Of a stretch of DNA of 13,810 bases, positions 5,008 through 12,856 are shown piece after piece. A program made the position numbers and the translations under genes. The notes under the pieces were generated by a model. It ran no database searches. It had not been told where the DNA came from and saw only the letters and a list, made by a program, of their open reading frames with translations. This DNA comes from Bacillota bacterium. GTDB lineage: Bacteria; Bacillota; Clostridia; Tissierellales; Sedimentibacteraceae. Position 1 is the stretch's first letter. Every line of letters starts with the position of its first letter. Location: the NCBI GenBank assembly GCA_023416855.1, contig JAEZGU010000226.1, forward strand, positions 1 to 13,810, in the 5' to 3' direction.

Positions 5008-5568
5008 TTACAGCTTAATTACTACACCTATTATTCCTGATATAATAATGTAAGTAATGGGATGCTTTTTAAATTTTAAAATCAAATATAATATACCAAT
5101 AAAAATAATTGTTTTTAAGATATCTATGCTTCCAAATAAACCTAATGTAGATATTAAGCTTTTGTTTATAATAGCAACACTTAATAAATCTACACCTACA
5201 TAAGCAAGCAAACCGGCAACACATGGTCGTATTCCGTAAAAAGCATGCTTAAAATCCTTATTGTTCTTAAATTTAACCAAAAATCTACTAACTAATGTTA
5301 CTATTATAATTGAAGGCATAATTTCTGAGGCAGATGCAAGGATACCGCCAAAAATACCTGCTACTTCGTTTCCTACATATGTAGCCATATTTATACCGAT
5401 AGGGCCCGGTGTAGATTCTGATATTGCTATCATATCAGTTATAAAAGACACCGCATACCATCCGGTTCTTTCAGCCAAATCTTTCAGATATGGAATAGTG
5501 GCTAAACCACCTCCAAATGTAAATAACCCTATTATAAAAAATTCATAAAATAACTGTATATATATCAT
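5008..5568 (-). CDS. Chromate transporter family, short form, second subunit
   Basis: A 186-residue membrane protein, the half-size (short-chain CHR) type. The N-terminal helix carries the family motif TFGGGLATIPYL, then the region after the first helix has ISESTPGPIGINMATYVG, another CHR hallmark. About five or six membrane segments follow. Short CHR proteins work as heteromeric pairs, and the family exports chromate in some bacteria or transports other anions; the natural substrate here is unknown. Its ATG overlaps the stop of the upstream partner by 4 bases (5565-5568), which indicates translational coupling; its own RBS is weak. The product probably combines with the upstream-encoded half in the cytoplasmic membrane. 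Confidence 0.9.
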   Translation of the reverse strand: MIYIQLFYEFFIIGLFTFGGGLATIPYLKDLAERTGWYAVSFITDMIAISESTPGPIGINMATYVGNEVAGIFGGILASASEIMPSIIIVTLVSRFLVKFKNNKDFKHAFYGIRPCVAGLLAYVGVDLLSVAIINKSLISTLGLFGSIDILKTIIFIGILYLILKFKKHPITYIIISGIIGVVIKL

Positions 5569-6104
5569 GCTCTTAACCCTGATTTCTTAATAACTATACC
5601 TATCACCGCACTAACAATAATCAAAACCACCGGTGATACATCTAAAATGAACATTATTGCTACTGTAGCTATAAAAATACCTAAACAAATTTTATCTACA
5701 ACACTCTTTTTCCACAGACCAACTATCGCACTAAAAATTAATGCAGTTGCACCAAGAGTTATGCCGGCAAAAGCATGCTGTACAATTTCTATATCTCTAA
5801 AATTTGTTATAAAAGAAGTTAATACAGTTATAATTACAATACACGGAGACACAACTCCTAAGCTTGCTGCTATATTACCTGCAACACCTTTCCTGTGATA
5901 ACCAATCATAGCAGCAACATTAACAGCTAATATACCGGGTAGCCCTTGACTTAGAGCATAATAGTCAATTACCTCTTCGTCAGTTATCCATTGCTTGTTC
6001 TGTACAATTTCTCTTTGTAGAATAGGCATCATTGCCATTCCTCCACCAAAGGTAACAGAACTGATTTTAAAAAATGTAAAATATATATTTAATAGTTCTT
6101 TCAT
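5565..6104 (-). CDS. Chromate transporter family, short form, first subunit
   Basis: A 179-residue CHR half-transporter with VTFGGGMAMMPIL in the first helix and SQGLPGILAVNVAAMIGY after it, matching the family. The paired second half follows with a 4-base overlap. In full-length ChrA proteins these two halves are fused, so the pair is the split version with antiparallel topology known for this family. The ATG at 6104 is preceded by AAAAGGAGA. The upstream region contains an inverted repeat TTACAA-N10-TTGTAA and starts after the dipeptidase terminator, so this is a separate two-gene unit. Chromate itself as substrate is not certain. Confidence 0.9.
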   Translation of the reverse strand: MKELLNIYFTFFKISSVTFGGGMAMMPILQREIVQNKQWITDEEVIDYYALSQGLPGILAVNVAAMIGYHRKGVAGNIAASLGVVSPCIVIITVLTSFITNFRDIEIVQHAFAGITLGATALIFSAIVGLWKKSVVDKICLGIFIATVAIMFILDVSPVVLIIVSAVIGIVIKKSGLRA

Positions 6105-6122
6105 ATGTCTCCTTTTCTGTCA

Positions 6123-6144
6123 TTACAAGTTCTTATAATTGTAA
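6123..6144 (-). promoter_or_regulatory. Inverted repeat upstream of the chromate-transporter pair
   Basis: TTACAA (6123-6128) and TTGTAA (6139-6144) with a 10-base A/T-rich spacer containing TATAA-like sequence. Flanking TCA and TGA extend it after a 2-base bulge. It is a candidate operator or leader hairpin. No confident -35 box was found. Confidence 0.35.
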
Positions 6145-6174
6145 CATGAAAAATATTTTTTATCCATATTAAAA

Positions 6175-6202
6175 AAGATTTCGGATATAACTCCGAAATC
6201 TT
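6175..6202 (-). terminator. Intrinsic terminator of the DUF819-dipeptidase operon
   Basis: Perfect 11-bp arms AAGATTTCGGA (6175-6185) and TCCGAAATCTT (6192-6202) with a 6-base loop. On the minus strand the hairpin is followed by a run of six T. Confidence 0.92.
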
Positions 6203-6210
6203 AAAATAAA

Positions 6211-7185
6211 TTAATTCATAACCCTATCCATAAGATTTAAAAAGTTCTTATGAGAAATTTTTATTATATCCTCTACTGAGAATCCTCTTTCAAATAATTT
6301 TTGTAGTAGATATTTTCCTTTTGTTATGTTTTCAAGTCCTAAGGTTGAGTTGAAACCCCCATTTGTGAAACTGTCAGTAGTAGTATTCTCCAAATAATCA
6401 AAGAAATCAAACCCAAAGGCGACGTAGTCTATTCCTATTAAATCAATTATATGTTCAATATGGTTAATAAAATAATCAATAGTTTTATTTTCAGGCACTA
6501 TACTGACAAATTCGTTAAAGGCATTTAATCCTACCAATCCTTTTCTTTCACCTATTGCCCTAATCTGTTGATCGCTTAAATTTCTTGGTACATCACATAA
6601 CTTCCTTGCATTTGAATGTGAAGCTATAAATGGATGCCCTGTTTCATTGATTATATCCCAGAAAGTTTTATCATTTACATGAGAAACATCAAGAATCATA
6701 CCTAACTCATTAATTATCTTAATAGCTTTCTTGCCAATTCCCGTTAATCCTCTGTTTTTATCACCTTTGACTCCTGTTGCTAAACCATTTTGCTCATTCC
6801 ATGTTAACGATGCATGTCTGAATCCTAATTGATAAAGTACATAAATGTTATCAATATCATCTTCAATGGAGCTTAAACCCTCAATCCCTAACATTACAGC
6901 AAGTTTGTCTTCACTTAATGCTTCATAATAATTTTTAGAATTATAAATTACTTTTAAAAAATCTCTGCTTTCAAATAATTCACAACTCATTGCCTTAATG
7001 CTTTCAGCTAATCTATCTTTGGGACTTTTATCAAAAGGAGGATCAGCCCAAATAACAAATATTCCTCCTGATACCCCTCCTTCTTTAAATTTATTAAGGT
7101 GTTCATTACGTATTATGTTTTTTCTTCCTAAACCTCTCTTTATAGTAACATCTGTCCATATATCCCCATGTATGTCAAATAGCAT
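6211..7185 (-). CDS. Membrane-dipeptidase (renal dipeptidase, peptidase M19) family protein
   Basis: A 324-residue binuclear zinc dipeptidase of the amidohydrolase fold. The metal ligands match M19: H6 and D8 in FDIHGD, bridging E102 in GIEG, H169 in LDVSHV, H190 in IASHSNAR and D260 in FGFDFFD. The family cleaves dipeptides, often with a D-residue at the C-terminal position. Bacterial members are cytoplasmic in the absence of a signal, and none is seen here. The ATG at 7185 is preceded by AGGGGG. It follows the DUF819 gene by 25 bases on the same strand and shares its terminator, so the two probably form an operon in which the membrane protein may import or export the dipeptide or its products (inference). 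Confidence 0.92.
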   Translation of the reverse strand: MLFDIHGDIWTDVTIKRGLGRKNIIRNEHLNKFKEGGVSGGIFVIWADPPFDKSPKDRLAESIKAMSCELFESRDFLKVIYNSKNYYEALSEDKLAVMLGIEGLSSIEDDIDNIYVLYQLGFRHASLTWNEQNGLATGVKGDKNRGLTGIGKKAIKIINELGMILDVSHVNDKTFWDIINETGHPFIASHSNARKLCDVPRNLSDQQIRAIGERKGLVGLNAFNEFVSIVPENKTIDYFINHIEHIIDLIGIDYVAFGFDFFDYLENTTTDSFTNGGFNSTLGLENITKGKYLLQKLFERGFSVEDIIKISHKNFLNLMDRVMN

Positions 7186-7210
7186 AATTAACCCCCTGAC
7201 ATTGAGTATA

Positions 7211-8422
7211 TTACATTAATGCTAATAGATTTCCCATGAATATACCAAGATAGTTTCCAATAATATAACCCAAAATCCCTGCTAAAACTGATGGCCCAAC
7301 TAATTTATTCCATCCTTTTGCTATAGCCATAGCAGCTGCAGTTGTAGGTCCACCAATATTTGCATTTGAGCAAAGAAGTATTTCTTCAAGATTAAATTTA
7401 AATATCTTTCCGAATATTAAGGAAATAGCCATATTTATAACTACGATTATTCCTGTAAATACAAGTAATAATGGGGCTTGAGATAGAATTACGGGAATAG
7501 ATGCAGGTACACCTATAACTACTAAGAATATATAAATTAAAAATGTTCCTATTTCCTGAGCACCATGTATATTTCCGATAAAATTTGGAGCATATGTTGC
7601 CAAAAGCATAGTTATTGTTGTTATTAATAGATACTTATTGCCTAAAAATCCATTTAATAAATCAAGTGCAAAATTGCCGGTTGGTATTATATTTGAAAGA
7701 ATAGCAGCAAGTTCAGTTGAAATCCATACTACAATAAAAGCAATTGCTACAGCAAAAGTAATATCTCTCAAGGATATATCCTTTCTGCCCCAATATTTTG
7801 CGGCCAAGGTTTCGCCTTCCTCTTTACTTGCACTATCATTAACCGAATCAACATGAGGATGATTAAATTTCTTTAAGAAGAAATTCATTGAAGGAATAGC
7901 CAAGAGAACAAAGAAATATAACGCCATCAACAAATTGTCAGCAACAGTTAAAGCAGATATCCATTCCGCACCTGTACCAAAGGATTCAGCCATAGCAGCA
8001 AAATTAACACCACCTCCAATATATGAACCTGTCATCATGCCTGCCATTTTATGTAATTCAGGTATATAATTGTGTAACATAAAAAACGAAACAAAGACGC
8101 CAACAATAGTACCAACCGAGCTTAACATAAACATAATAACGAATCGTCCGCTTTCGCGCCATATTTTTTTAATATTGGCATCAAAAAGTAACAAAGGAAT
8201 AGCCAATGGAACAACATAACCCCATACCACATCATAGGTTGGAGCATCTGTAGGTATAACATTAAAATTAGCTAACAACATTGCGATTACTAATCCAATA
8301 ATTGCTCCTGTCAGCTTAGATGCCCATTTGTAGGTTTGTTCAAGGTATATGCTAAATGCAGCAATACCAATAAGAATTGACCACAATGCCCACGTATTCT
8401 CAGCACTTATTAAGGTTGTCAT
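7211..8422 (-). CDS. DUF819 family integral membrane protein (YjcL-like)
   Basis: A 403-residue protein with about ten to twelve membrane segments. It has DUF819 landmarks: VPLAIPLLLFDANIKKI near the third segment, GMMTGSYIGGGVNFAAMAE in the middle, and CSNANIGGPTTAAAMAIAKGW near the C-terminus. The Gly/Asn-rich segments recur in the two halves, which suggests a transporter with an inverted repeat. The function of the family is unproven. The neighbour, an M19 dipeptidase in the same operon, points to peptides or amino acids as cargo (inference). The ATG at 8422 is chosen because GGAGG lies 5 bases before it; the ATG at 8434 overlaps that RBS. Confidence 0.88.
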   Translation of the reverse strand: MTTLISAENTWALWSILIGIAAFSIYLEQTYKWASKLTGAIIGLVIAMLLANFNVIPTDAPTYDVVWGYVVPLAIPLLLFDANIKKIWRESGRFVIMFMLSSVGTIVGVFVSFFMLHNYIPELHKMAGMMTGSYIGGGVNFAAMAESFGTGAEWISALTVADNLLMALYFFVLLAIPSMNFFLKKFNHPHVDSVNDSASKEEGETLAAKYWGRKDISLRDITFAVAIAFIVVWISTELAAILSNIIPTGNFALDLLNGFLGNKYLLITTITMLLATYAPNFIGNIHGAQEIGTFLIYIFLVVIGVPASIPVILSQAPLLLVFTGIIVVINMAISLIFGKIFKFNLEEILLCSNANIGGPTTAAAMAIAKGWNKLVGPSVLAGILGYIIGNYLGIFMGNLLALM

Positions 8423-8521
8423 AAAATCCTCCATTCATTTTTTTAAATTTTTTTCGGTTTATTAAACGCTTAGTAAAGTTTATTTATGACACCTTTAAAA
8501 TATTACTCATATAAATAAAAA

Positions 8522-8547
8522 AGAAGATCATTTTGAACTGACCTTCT
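8522..8547 (-). terminator. Intrinsic terminator of the Wzz-like gene
   Basis: AGAAGATCA (8522-8530) and TGACCTTCT (8539-8547) pair on the minus strand with one G-U wobble, and are followed by TTTTTT. It separates this gene from the DUF819-dipeptidase operon, whose upstream region (8423-8520) shows no convincing promoter. Confidence 0.85.
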
Positions 8548-8559
8548 ATATTCTATCAA

Positions 8560-9594
8560 TTAAGCTTTTTTAAACCAATATTCTTGAAACAATGCTACCA
8601 TTACTCCTAACATACCGCCTAAAACTGCTCCAATTGCTGTATTCAACGCGTTACTTGGACTTGTCTTTTGTGTAGGTGCCACAGGAGGTGATGGTAGATA
8701 TACACTTGTTCCAACTACTCCGATTACACTTGCTTCTAATGTTTGTGATTCACCGGTTCTGTAATATTTGTATATTGCTTGTTTTTCTAATTCAAGCTCC
8801 TTTAAATATTGAGTGTTTTTTCTAATATCATTTTCCATACTGTTAATCAGTTGCTTGCTTACAACAATATCATTTTCTAATTTTATATAATTTGGATTTA
8901 CTGCTTCAACAGGTATTACATAATTGCTGTTTGAACTTAATTGAGTTTGAATTTCAATATTTGTTTTGCCTGATATAAGCTGTGGAGTTTGAGCCAAAAG
9001 TTCTTCATTTCCTTTTAACTTTTCTTTTTCAGTGTCTAATTGGTTTTCTAAAGCTTTTAATGCTATAGAAAATTGACTGATATAATAATCAACTGCTCTT
9101 TCTTTTGTCATGGAATCTAAAAAGTCTAAATAGTTGCTATATAGTGTTTGAGCTAATTTTAGAGATTCTTCAGGATTGTTAGCTGATACGGTTACTTCAA
9201 AGCTGTTTTGAACAGTACCTGCCTTTGCATCATTTTTACCAATAGTAATTCTCTTTTTCAATCCTTCAATACTAACATCTTCATAGCCCATTTTTTCTAT
9301 TGACTTAGTTAAAACATCATTGCTTACAATTAAATTTATGTATTGTTCATTTGACGATATAGGTAGTTTATATTCACCGTATCTTGTGGTATATATTTCA
9401 GGCATACTTATAACTATATTTAGCTTTGTATTGTAAACAGGTGATAATATAAACATACTAAACATTCCTGCTAAAATTGCTGCTATTAGTGTAAAGCATA
9501 TTATCATTTTTTTTCTTTTCCAAAGAGCCATTATAAGTTCTCTTAAATCAATTTCATCTTCATAATATTGCACATTGTTTTGGTTCTCGTTCAT
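8560..9594 (-). CDS. Wzz-type polysaccharide chain-length determinant / capsular co-polymerase
   Basis: A 344-residue two-helix membrane protein of the Wzz/YveK type. It has an N-terminal cytoplasmic DEIDLRELIMALWKRKK motif leading into the first helix (about 31-53). A long extracytoplasmic region follows, with coiled-coil-prone stretches (about 165-275). A Pro-rich SPPVAPTQKTSPSNALN segment lies just before the second helix (about 315-337), and the tail is short. Such proteins set the length of exported polysaccharide. There is no fused or adjacent tyrosine kinase, and no sugar-transfer genes flank it directly, so its partner pathway is elsewhere. The second of two adjacent ATGs (9594) has better spacing (6 bases) to AGGAG. 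A strong promoter and its own terminator make it monocistronic. Confidence 0.88.
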   Translation of the reverse strand: MNENQNNVQYYEDEIDLRELIMALWKRKKMIICFTLIAAILAGMFSMFILSPVYNTKLNIVISMPEIYTTRYGEYKLPISSNEQYINLIVSNDVLTKSIEKMGYEDVSIEGLKKRITIGKNDAKAGTVQNSFEVTVSANNPEESLKLAQTLYSNYLDFLDSMTKERAVDYYISQFSIALKALENQLDTEKEKLKGNEELLAQTPQLISGKTNIEIQTQLSSNSNYVIPVEAVNPNYIKLENDIVVSKQLINSMENDIRKNTQYLKELELEKQAIYKYYRTGESQTLEASVIGVVGTSVYLPSPPVAPTQKTSPSNALNTAIGAVLGGMLGVMVALFQEYWFKKA

Positions 9595-9635
9595 CATTTG
9601 CTCCTTTATTGCAATTAATAAAATACAACTAATTA

Positions 9636-9664
9636 ATTATAACAGCAATTAACAGCTTATTCAA
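9636..9664 (-). promoter_or_regulatory. Sigma-A-type promoter of the Wzz-like gene
   Basis: On the minus strand, TTGAAT (9659-9664), a 17-base spacer and TATAAT (9636-9641). The leader would be about 35 nt. The direct repeat GCAATTAA occurs at 9611-9618 and 9645-9652, the second copy inside the spacer. Confidence 0.75.
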
Positions 9665-9675
9665 TTAATAATTTT

Positions 9676-9702
9676 AAAAAGGATACCCCCTAAGAGATAT
9701 CC
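9676..9702 (-). terminator. Weak terminator of the acetyltransferase gene
   Basis: GGATA (9681-9685) and TATCC (9698-9702), extendable on the minus strand with G-U pairs, are followed there by TTTTTAAAA. The stem is short and the loop is 12 bases, so confidence is modest. Confidence 0.45.
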
Positions 9703-9719
9703 CCTGTATACAACTATAA

Positions 9720-10292
9720 TTATATATTAGATCCGGGAGTTTTCTTACTCATATCATAACCAAGCTCATAATAATGATTGTTATTAAAGTCAAATGTTTT
9801 AATAACATCAAGTCCTAACTTGCGTGTGTGTGCTTCATAAGATCTGTTATTTATCTGGTTAATAAAAGTAATTAAAATCGGATATCTATCCTTCATTTGA
9901 AGTCTTGAGAATTCAAACAAATTAGGCAATACATCAGTCCCTCTATATTGTTTATCAATGCATATAGGACCGTACTGATATGAATTTTCTTCATTTAATA
10001 CTGTGTTTAAATATGTAATATTGGACAAATCATTTATCATATGTTGAAACAATGGCCACGCTGACCAATATTGCCATGATGCTGCCATAGCATAACCAAC
10101 AACCTTATCACCATCACAAGCAATAGCAAGTCCATTTTCCTTTTCTATCAGTTCCTTAAATTGATTCTCAGTAAACAGTGTTGTTACAAATCCATGAGGC
10201 TTGTCTTCTTCACTTATGGTTAATATGTGATACTTTTGTTGTAATAATTGAATTTTGCTTATATCTTTCAATTCTGCATTTCTATACTCCAT
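9720..10292 (-). CDS. GNAT-family N-acetyltransferase
   Basis: A 190-residue protein with the GNAT layout. It begins MEYRNAELKDISKI, the usual first strand and helix. GLAIACDGDKVVGYAMA forms the central strands. YGPICIDKQYRGTDVLPNLFEF takes the place of motif A, and the end FNNNHYYELGYDM matches the C-terminal strand. The acetyl-CoA pyrophosphate loop, usually Q/R-x-x-G-x-G/A, is degenerate here (QYRGTDVL), so cofactor use should be checked. The acceptor substrate is unknown. It starts at the ATG at 10292 after AAAGGTAGG, has a promoter with a perfect TTGACA, and is divergent from feoA. Confidence 0.8.
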   Translation of the reverse strand: MEYRNAELKDISKIQLLQQKYHILTISEEDKPHGFVTTLFTENQFKELIEKENGLAIACDGDKVVGYAMAASWQYWSAWPLFQHMINDLSNITYLNTVLNEENSYQYGPICIDKQYRGTDVLPNLFEFSRLQMKDRYPILITFINQINNRSYEAHTRKLGLDVIKTFDFNNNHYYELGYDMSKKTPGSNI

Positions 10293-10331
10293 AAAATTAC
10301 CTACCTTTCAATATTGCAAACCTTTACATAT

Positions 10332-10360
10332 ATGATGTACCATAATGGAATTAATGTCAA
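10332..10360 (-). promoter_or_regulatory. Promoter of the acetyltransferase gene
   Basis: On the minus strand, perfect TTGACA (10355-10360), a 17-base spacer and CATCAT (10332-10337, four of six matching TATAAT). The predicted leader is about 33 nt. Confidence 0.5.
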
Positions 10361-10388
10361 TAGTTAAAACCCTTATCACTCTTTAAGT

Positions 10389-10417
10389 GTGTCATTTTTT
10401 ATATTAAAACATAATAT
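10389..10417 (+). promoter_or_regulatory. Candidate promoter of feoAB
   Basis: GTGTCA (10389-10394), a 17-base spacer and TAATAT (10412-10417), each four of six to consensus. The predicted start near 10424 places the DtxR-like box at 10431-10449 at the beginning of the transcript, a common repressor position. Confidence 0.4.
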
Positions 10418-10430
10418 AAAGGTATAGAAG

Positions 10431-10449
10431 TTAGCTTAGGCTAAATTAT
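10431..10449 (+). promoter_or_regulatory. DtxR/IdeR-type iron operator upstream of feoA
   Basis: TTAGCTTAGGCTAAATTAT agrees at 15 of 19 positions with the DtxR/IdeR consensus as I know it (TTAGGTTAGGCTAACCTAA), the left half nearly perfectly. It does not resemble a Fur box. An iron-loaded DtxR-family repressor bound here would block feoAB when iron is sufficient. A 14-bp AT palindrome (10458-10471) lies just downstream. Confidence 0.7.
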
Positions 10450-10485
10450 TTGGTAAAATAAAATATTTTATGACAGGAGACTAAT

Positions 10486-10707
10486 ATGAAATCATTAACA
10501 GATGCCAATGTGGGTGAAATAGTAAAGGTTAGAAAAAACACCGCACAGGATTCTTTGAAGGAAAGATTGCTGGCCTTAGGTATAACAAACGGGGCTGATA
10601 TAGAAATTTTAAGAAAAGGGCCTAAAAACAATTTGACTGTTTACAAAATACGAGGAGCCATGATTGCCCTTAGAAAAGAAGAAGCGCGACTGATAGAAAT
10701 AATGTAA
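10486..10707 (+). CDS. feoA: FeoA, ferrous iron transport accessory protein
   Basis: A 73-residue cytoplasmic SH3-like protein, the usual FeoA length. The typical pattern is present: a short first strand (SLTDANVGEIVKVRK), the helix with KERLLALGITNGADIEILRKGP, then the closing strands VYKIRGAMIALRKEEARLIEI. FeoA acts with FeoB in Fe(II) uptake, probably at its cytoplasmic GTPase domain. CAGGAGA precedes the ATG at 10486 by a few bases. feoB starts 15 bases after its stop codon, so the two are co-transcribed. An iron-responsive box lies upstream. No feoC follows. Confidence 0.95.
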   Translation: MKSLTDANVGEIVKVRKNTAQDSLKERLLALGITNGADIEILRKGPKNNLTVYKIRGAMIALRKEEARLIEIM

Positions 10708-10722
10708 TAAGGGGTGATTAAT

Positions 10723-12828
10723 ATGGGCTTGACCGCACAATCCGTCAAAATAGATGCAATGAAAGATGTTTTTAATATAGTTAAAACCGATTTTCAACAT
10801 GTAATAGCCTTAGCCGGAAACCCAAACACCGGAAAAAGCACAGTTTTTAATTATTTAACCGGTCTTAAACAACATACGGGTAATTGGCCGGGCAAGACAG
10901 TTGTTTCAGCAAGAGGTGAGTATTCCTATAATAACGAAGAATATATAGTTGTAGACCTTCCCGGCTCCTATTCATTGTTTACATCTTCCAAAGATGAAGA
11001 GGTTTCCAGGGATTTTATATGCTACGGTGATTATGAAGCAGTAGTAATTGTAGCAGATGCAACATGCTTAGAAAGAAATTTAAATTTAGTTTTTCAAATA
11101 TCAGAAATAACATCCAATGTTATTCTTTGTATAAATTTAATAGATGAAGCAAAGAAAAAAAATATAACAATTGATAAGGAGGGTCTTGAAAAAGAGCTTA
11201 ATATTCCAATAGTTTTAACTGCAGCAAGAAATGGTGTTGGAATGGAAGAATTAAAAAAAGCAATTGAAAAAGTGATTATTGATAATGAAATAAAACAACC
11301 AAGGTTAATAACCTATGATGAGCATATAGAATCAAAAATAAATGAAATTACACCTGAATTGGAGCATTTGAATATTTCAAACATACGCTGGACAGCTTTG
11401 AGATTAATAGACAGTAGAACAGAAATTTTTTCTATAAATAAAGAAGGGCACTTATCTATATTGCAAGCAAAGGAATTAAAAGAAAAATTCAAATTAAATG
11501 ATGATAACATAAGAACTCGTGAAAAAATAGCAGAGCATAACTATAACTATGCAAATGAGTTAAAGAAAAAATACGTCATTGAGGATGTAAAAAAAATTAG
11601 AAGAGATAAAAAAATTGATGATGTACTTACTTCAAAGGTATTTGGTTTGCCAATAATGCTACTGCTTTTAGGCTTGGTGTTCTGGATAACAATTCAAGGA
11701 GCTAACATCCCTTCTCAATTGTTAGCTAATTTACTTTTTAGTTTTCAAGATATACTTTCTTCATGGTTTATACAATTGAAAATTCCTACCATAGTGCATA
11801 ACTTATTGCTAAATGGTATATACAGAACATTGGCATGGGTTATTTCCGTTATGCTTCCTCCAATGGCTATATTTTTCCCTTTGTTTACATTTTTAGAGGA
11901 CTTGGGATATCTGCCAAGAATAGCCTTTAACTTAGATCATATGTTTAAAAAGGCGTGCGCACACGGAAAAATGTGCTTAACAATGTGTATGGGAATTGGA
12001 TGCAACGCAGCAGGAGTGATAGGATGTAGAATAATTGATTCTCCCAGGGAAAGAGTTATAGCGATTCTAACAAACAATTTTGTGCCATGTAATGGCAGAT
12101 TTCCAACAATAATAGTGATATCATCCGCTTTCTTTGCAATATCTTCAAATGCATACGTAAATAGTTTAATACCTGCATTGTTTATTACACTAATGGTATT
12201 ATTGGGAATTTTAATAACATTAACAGTTTCCTACTTACTTTCTAAAACTCTTTTGAAAGGAGTACCTTCAACATTTACACTTGAAATGCCTCCTTATAGA
12301 GTTCCAAAAATAGGCAGGCTGTTATATACATCTATAATTGACAGAACGGTATTTGTATTATCAAGAGCTGTAATAGTTGCAGCACCGGCAGGTGCTTTAA
12401 CATGGCTTTTAGCAAACATATATGTAGGAGATATAAGTATAATTTCTCATGTAGCAAGCTTTTTAGATCCATTGGCTAAAACAATAGGGCTTGATGGATT
12501 TATACTAATGGCATTCATAGTAGGAATACCTGCAAATGAAATAGTATTACCTGTGTTGTTGATGGCATACTTGTCAACAGGTACATTAACCGATTTTGAT
12601 AGCATTGACTCATTAAGACAAATTCTAATTGAAAATGGATGGACTTCACTTACTGCTTTTAATGTAATGCTTTTCAGCTTATTACACTGGCCATGTACAA
12701 CAACTCTTTGGACTATAAAAAAAGAAACTAACAGTATAAAATGGACTGTTCTATCATTCATAATTCCCACAGCTATAGCATTTTCTATTTGCTTTGTAAC
12801 AGCAAGTTTATATACTCTCATTAAATAA
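10723..12828 (+). CDS. feoB: FeoB, ferrous iron permease with GTPase domain
   Basis: A 701-residue Fe(II) transporter. The N-terminal G domain has G1 GNPNTGKST (32-40), G3 DLPG, G4 NLID and G5 TAARNG, followed by the GDI-like helical region. After about residue 295 come the membrane segments with the two Gate-like motifs: GIGCNAAGVIGCR with NNFVPCNGRFP, and the later GIPANEIVLP. A roughly 27-residue N-terminal extension precedes G1 (MGLTAQSVKIDAMKD), which I recall from clostridial FeoB of this type. The frame opens at a GTG at 10714, but this overlaps the AGGGGTG ribosome-binding site, so the ATG at 10723 is chosen. Cys residues sit in both membrane motif blocks. It is probably iron-repressed with feoA. 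Confidence 0.96.
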   Translation: MGLTAQSVKIDAMKDVFNIVKTDFQHVIALAGNPNTGKSTVFNYLTGLKQHTGNWPGKTVVSARGEYSYNNEEYIVVDLPGSYSLFTSSKDEEVSRDFICYGDYEAVVIVADATCLERNLNLVFQISEITSNVILCINLIDEAKKKNITIDKEGLEKELNIPIVLTAARNGVGMEELKKAIEKVIIDNEIKQPRLITYDEHIESKINEITPELEHLNISNIRWTALRLIDSRTEIFSINKEGHLSILQAKELKEKFKLNDDNIRTREKIAEHNYNYANELKKKYVIEDVKKIRRDKKIDDVLTSKVFGLPIMLLLLGLVFWITIQGANIPSQLLANLLFSFQDILSSWFIQLKIPTIVHNLLLNGIYRTLAWVISVMLPPMAIFFPLFTFLEDLGYLPRIAFNLDHMFKKACAHGKMCLTMCMGIGCNAAGVIGCRIIDSPRERVIAILTNNFVPCNGRFPTIIVISSAFFAISSNAYVNSLIPALFITLMVLLGILITLTVSYLLSKTLLKGVPSTFTLEMPPYRVPKIGRLLYTSIIDRTVFVLSRAVIVAAPAGALTWLLANIYVGDISIISHVASFLDPLAKTIGLDGFILMAFIVGIPANEIVLPVLLMAYLSTGTLTDFDSIDSLRQILIENGWTSLTAFNVMLFSLLHWPCTTTLWTIKKETNSIKWTVLSFIIPTAIAFSICFVTASLYTLIK

Positions 12829-12855
12829 AGGTTGTTGAAAAATTTCAGCGACCTT
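12828..12855 (+). terminator. Terminator-like hairpin after feoB
   Basis: AAGGTTGTTGAAA (12828-12840) and TTTCAGCGACCTT (12843-12855) pair over 13 positions with two G-U wobbles that form only in plus-strand RNA. The tail CTCATTTCC is not T-rich, so termination may be inefficient. It lies between the convergent feoB and glycosyltransferase genes, whose stop codons are about 28 bases apart. Confidence 0.55.
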
Positions 12856-12856
12856 C

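Noticed and set aside
8479..8519. 9-bp inverted repeat TTTATTTAT/ATAAATAAA upstream of the DUF819 gene
   Set aside because: Low-complexity A/T arms far from the RBS; expected by chance in this composition.
10431..10449. Fur box before feoA
   Set aside because: The site lacks the GATAATGATAATCATTATC pattern and fits a DtxR-type box much better.
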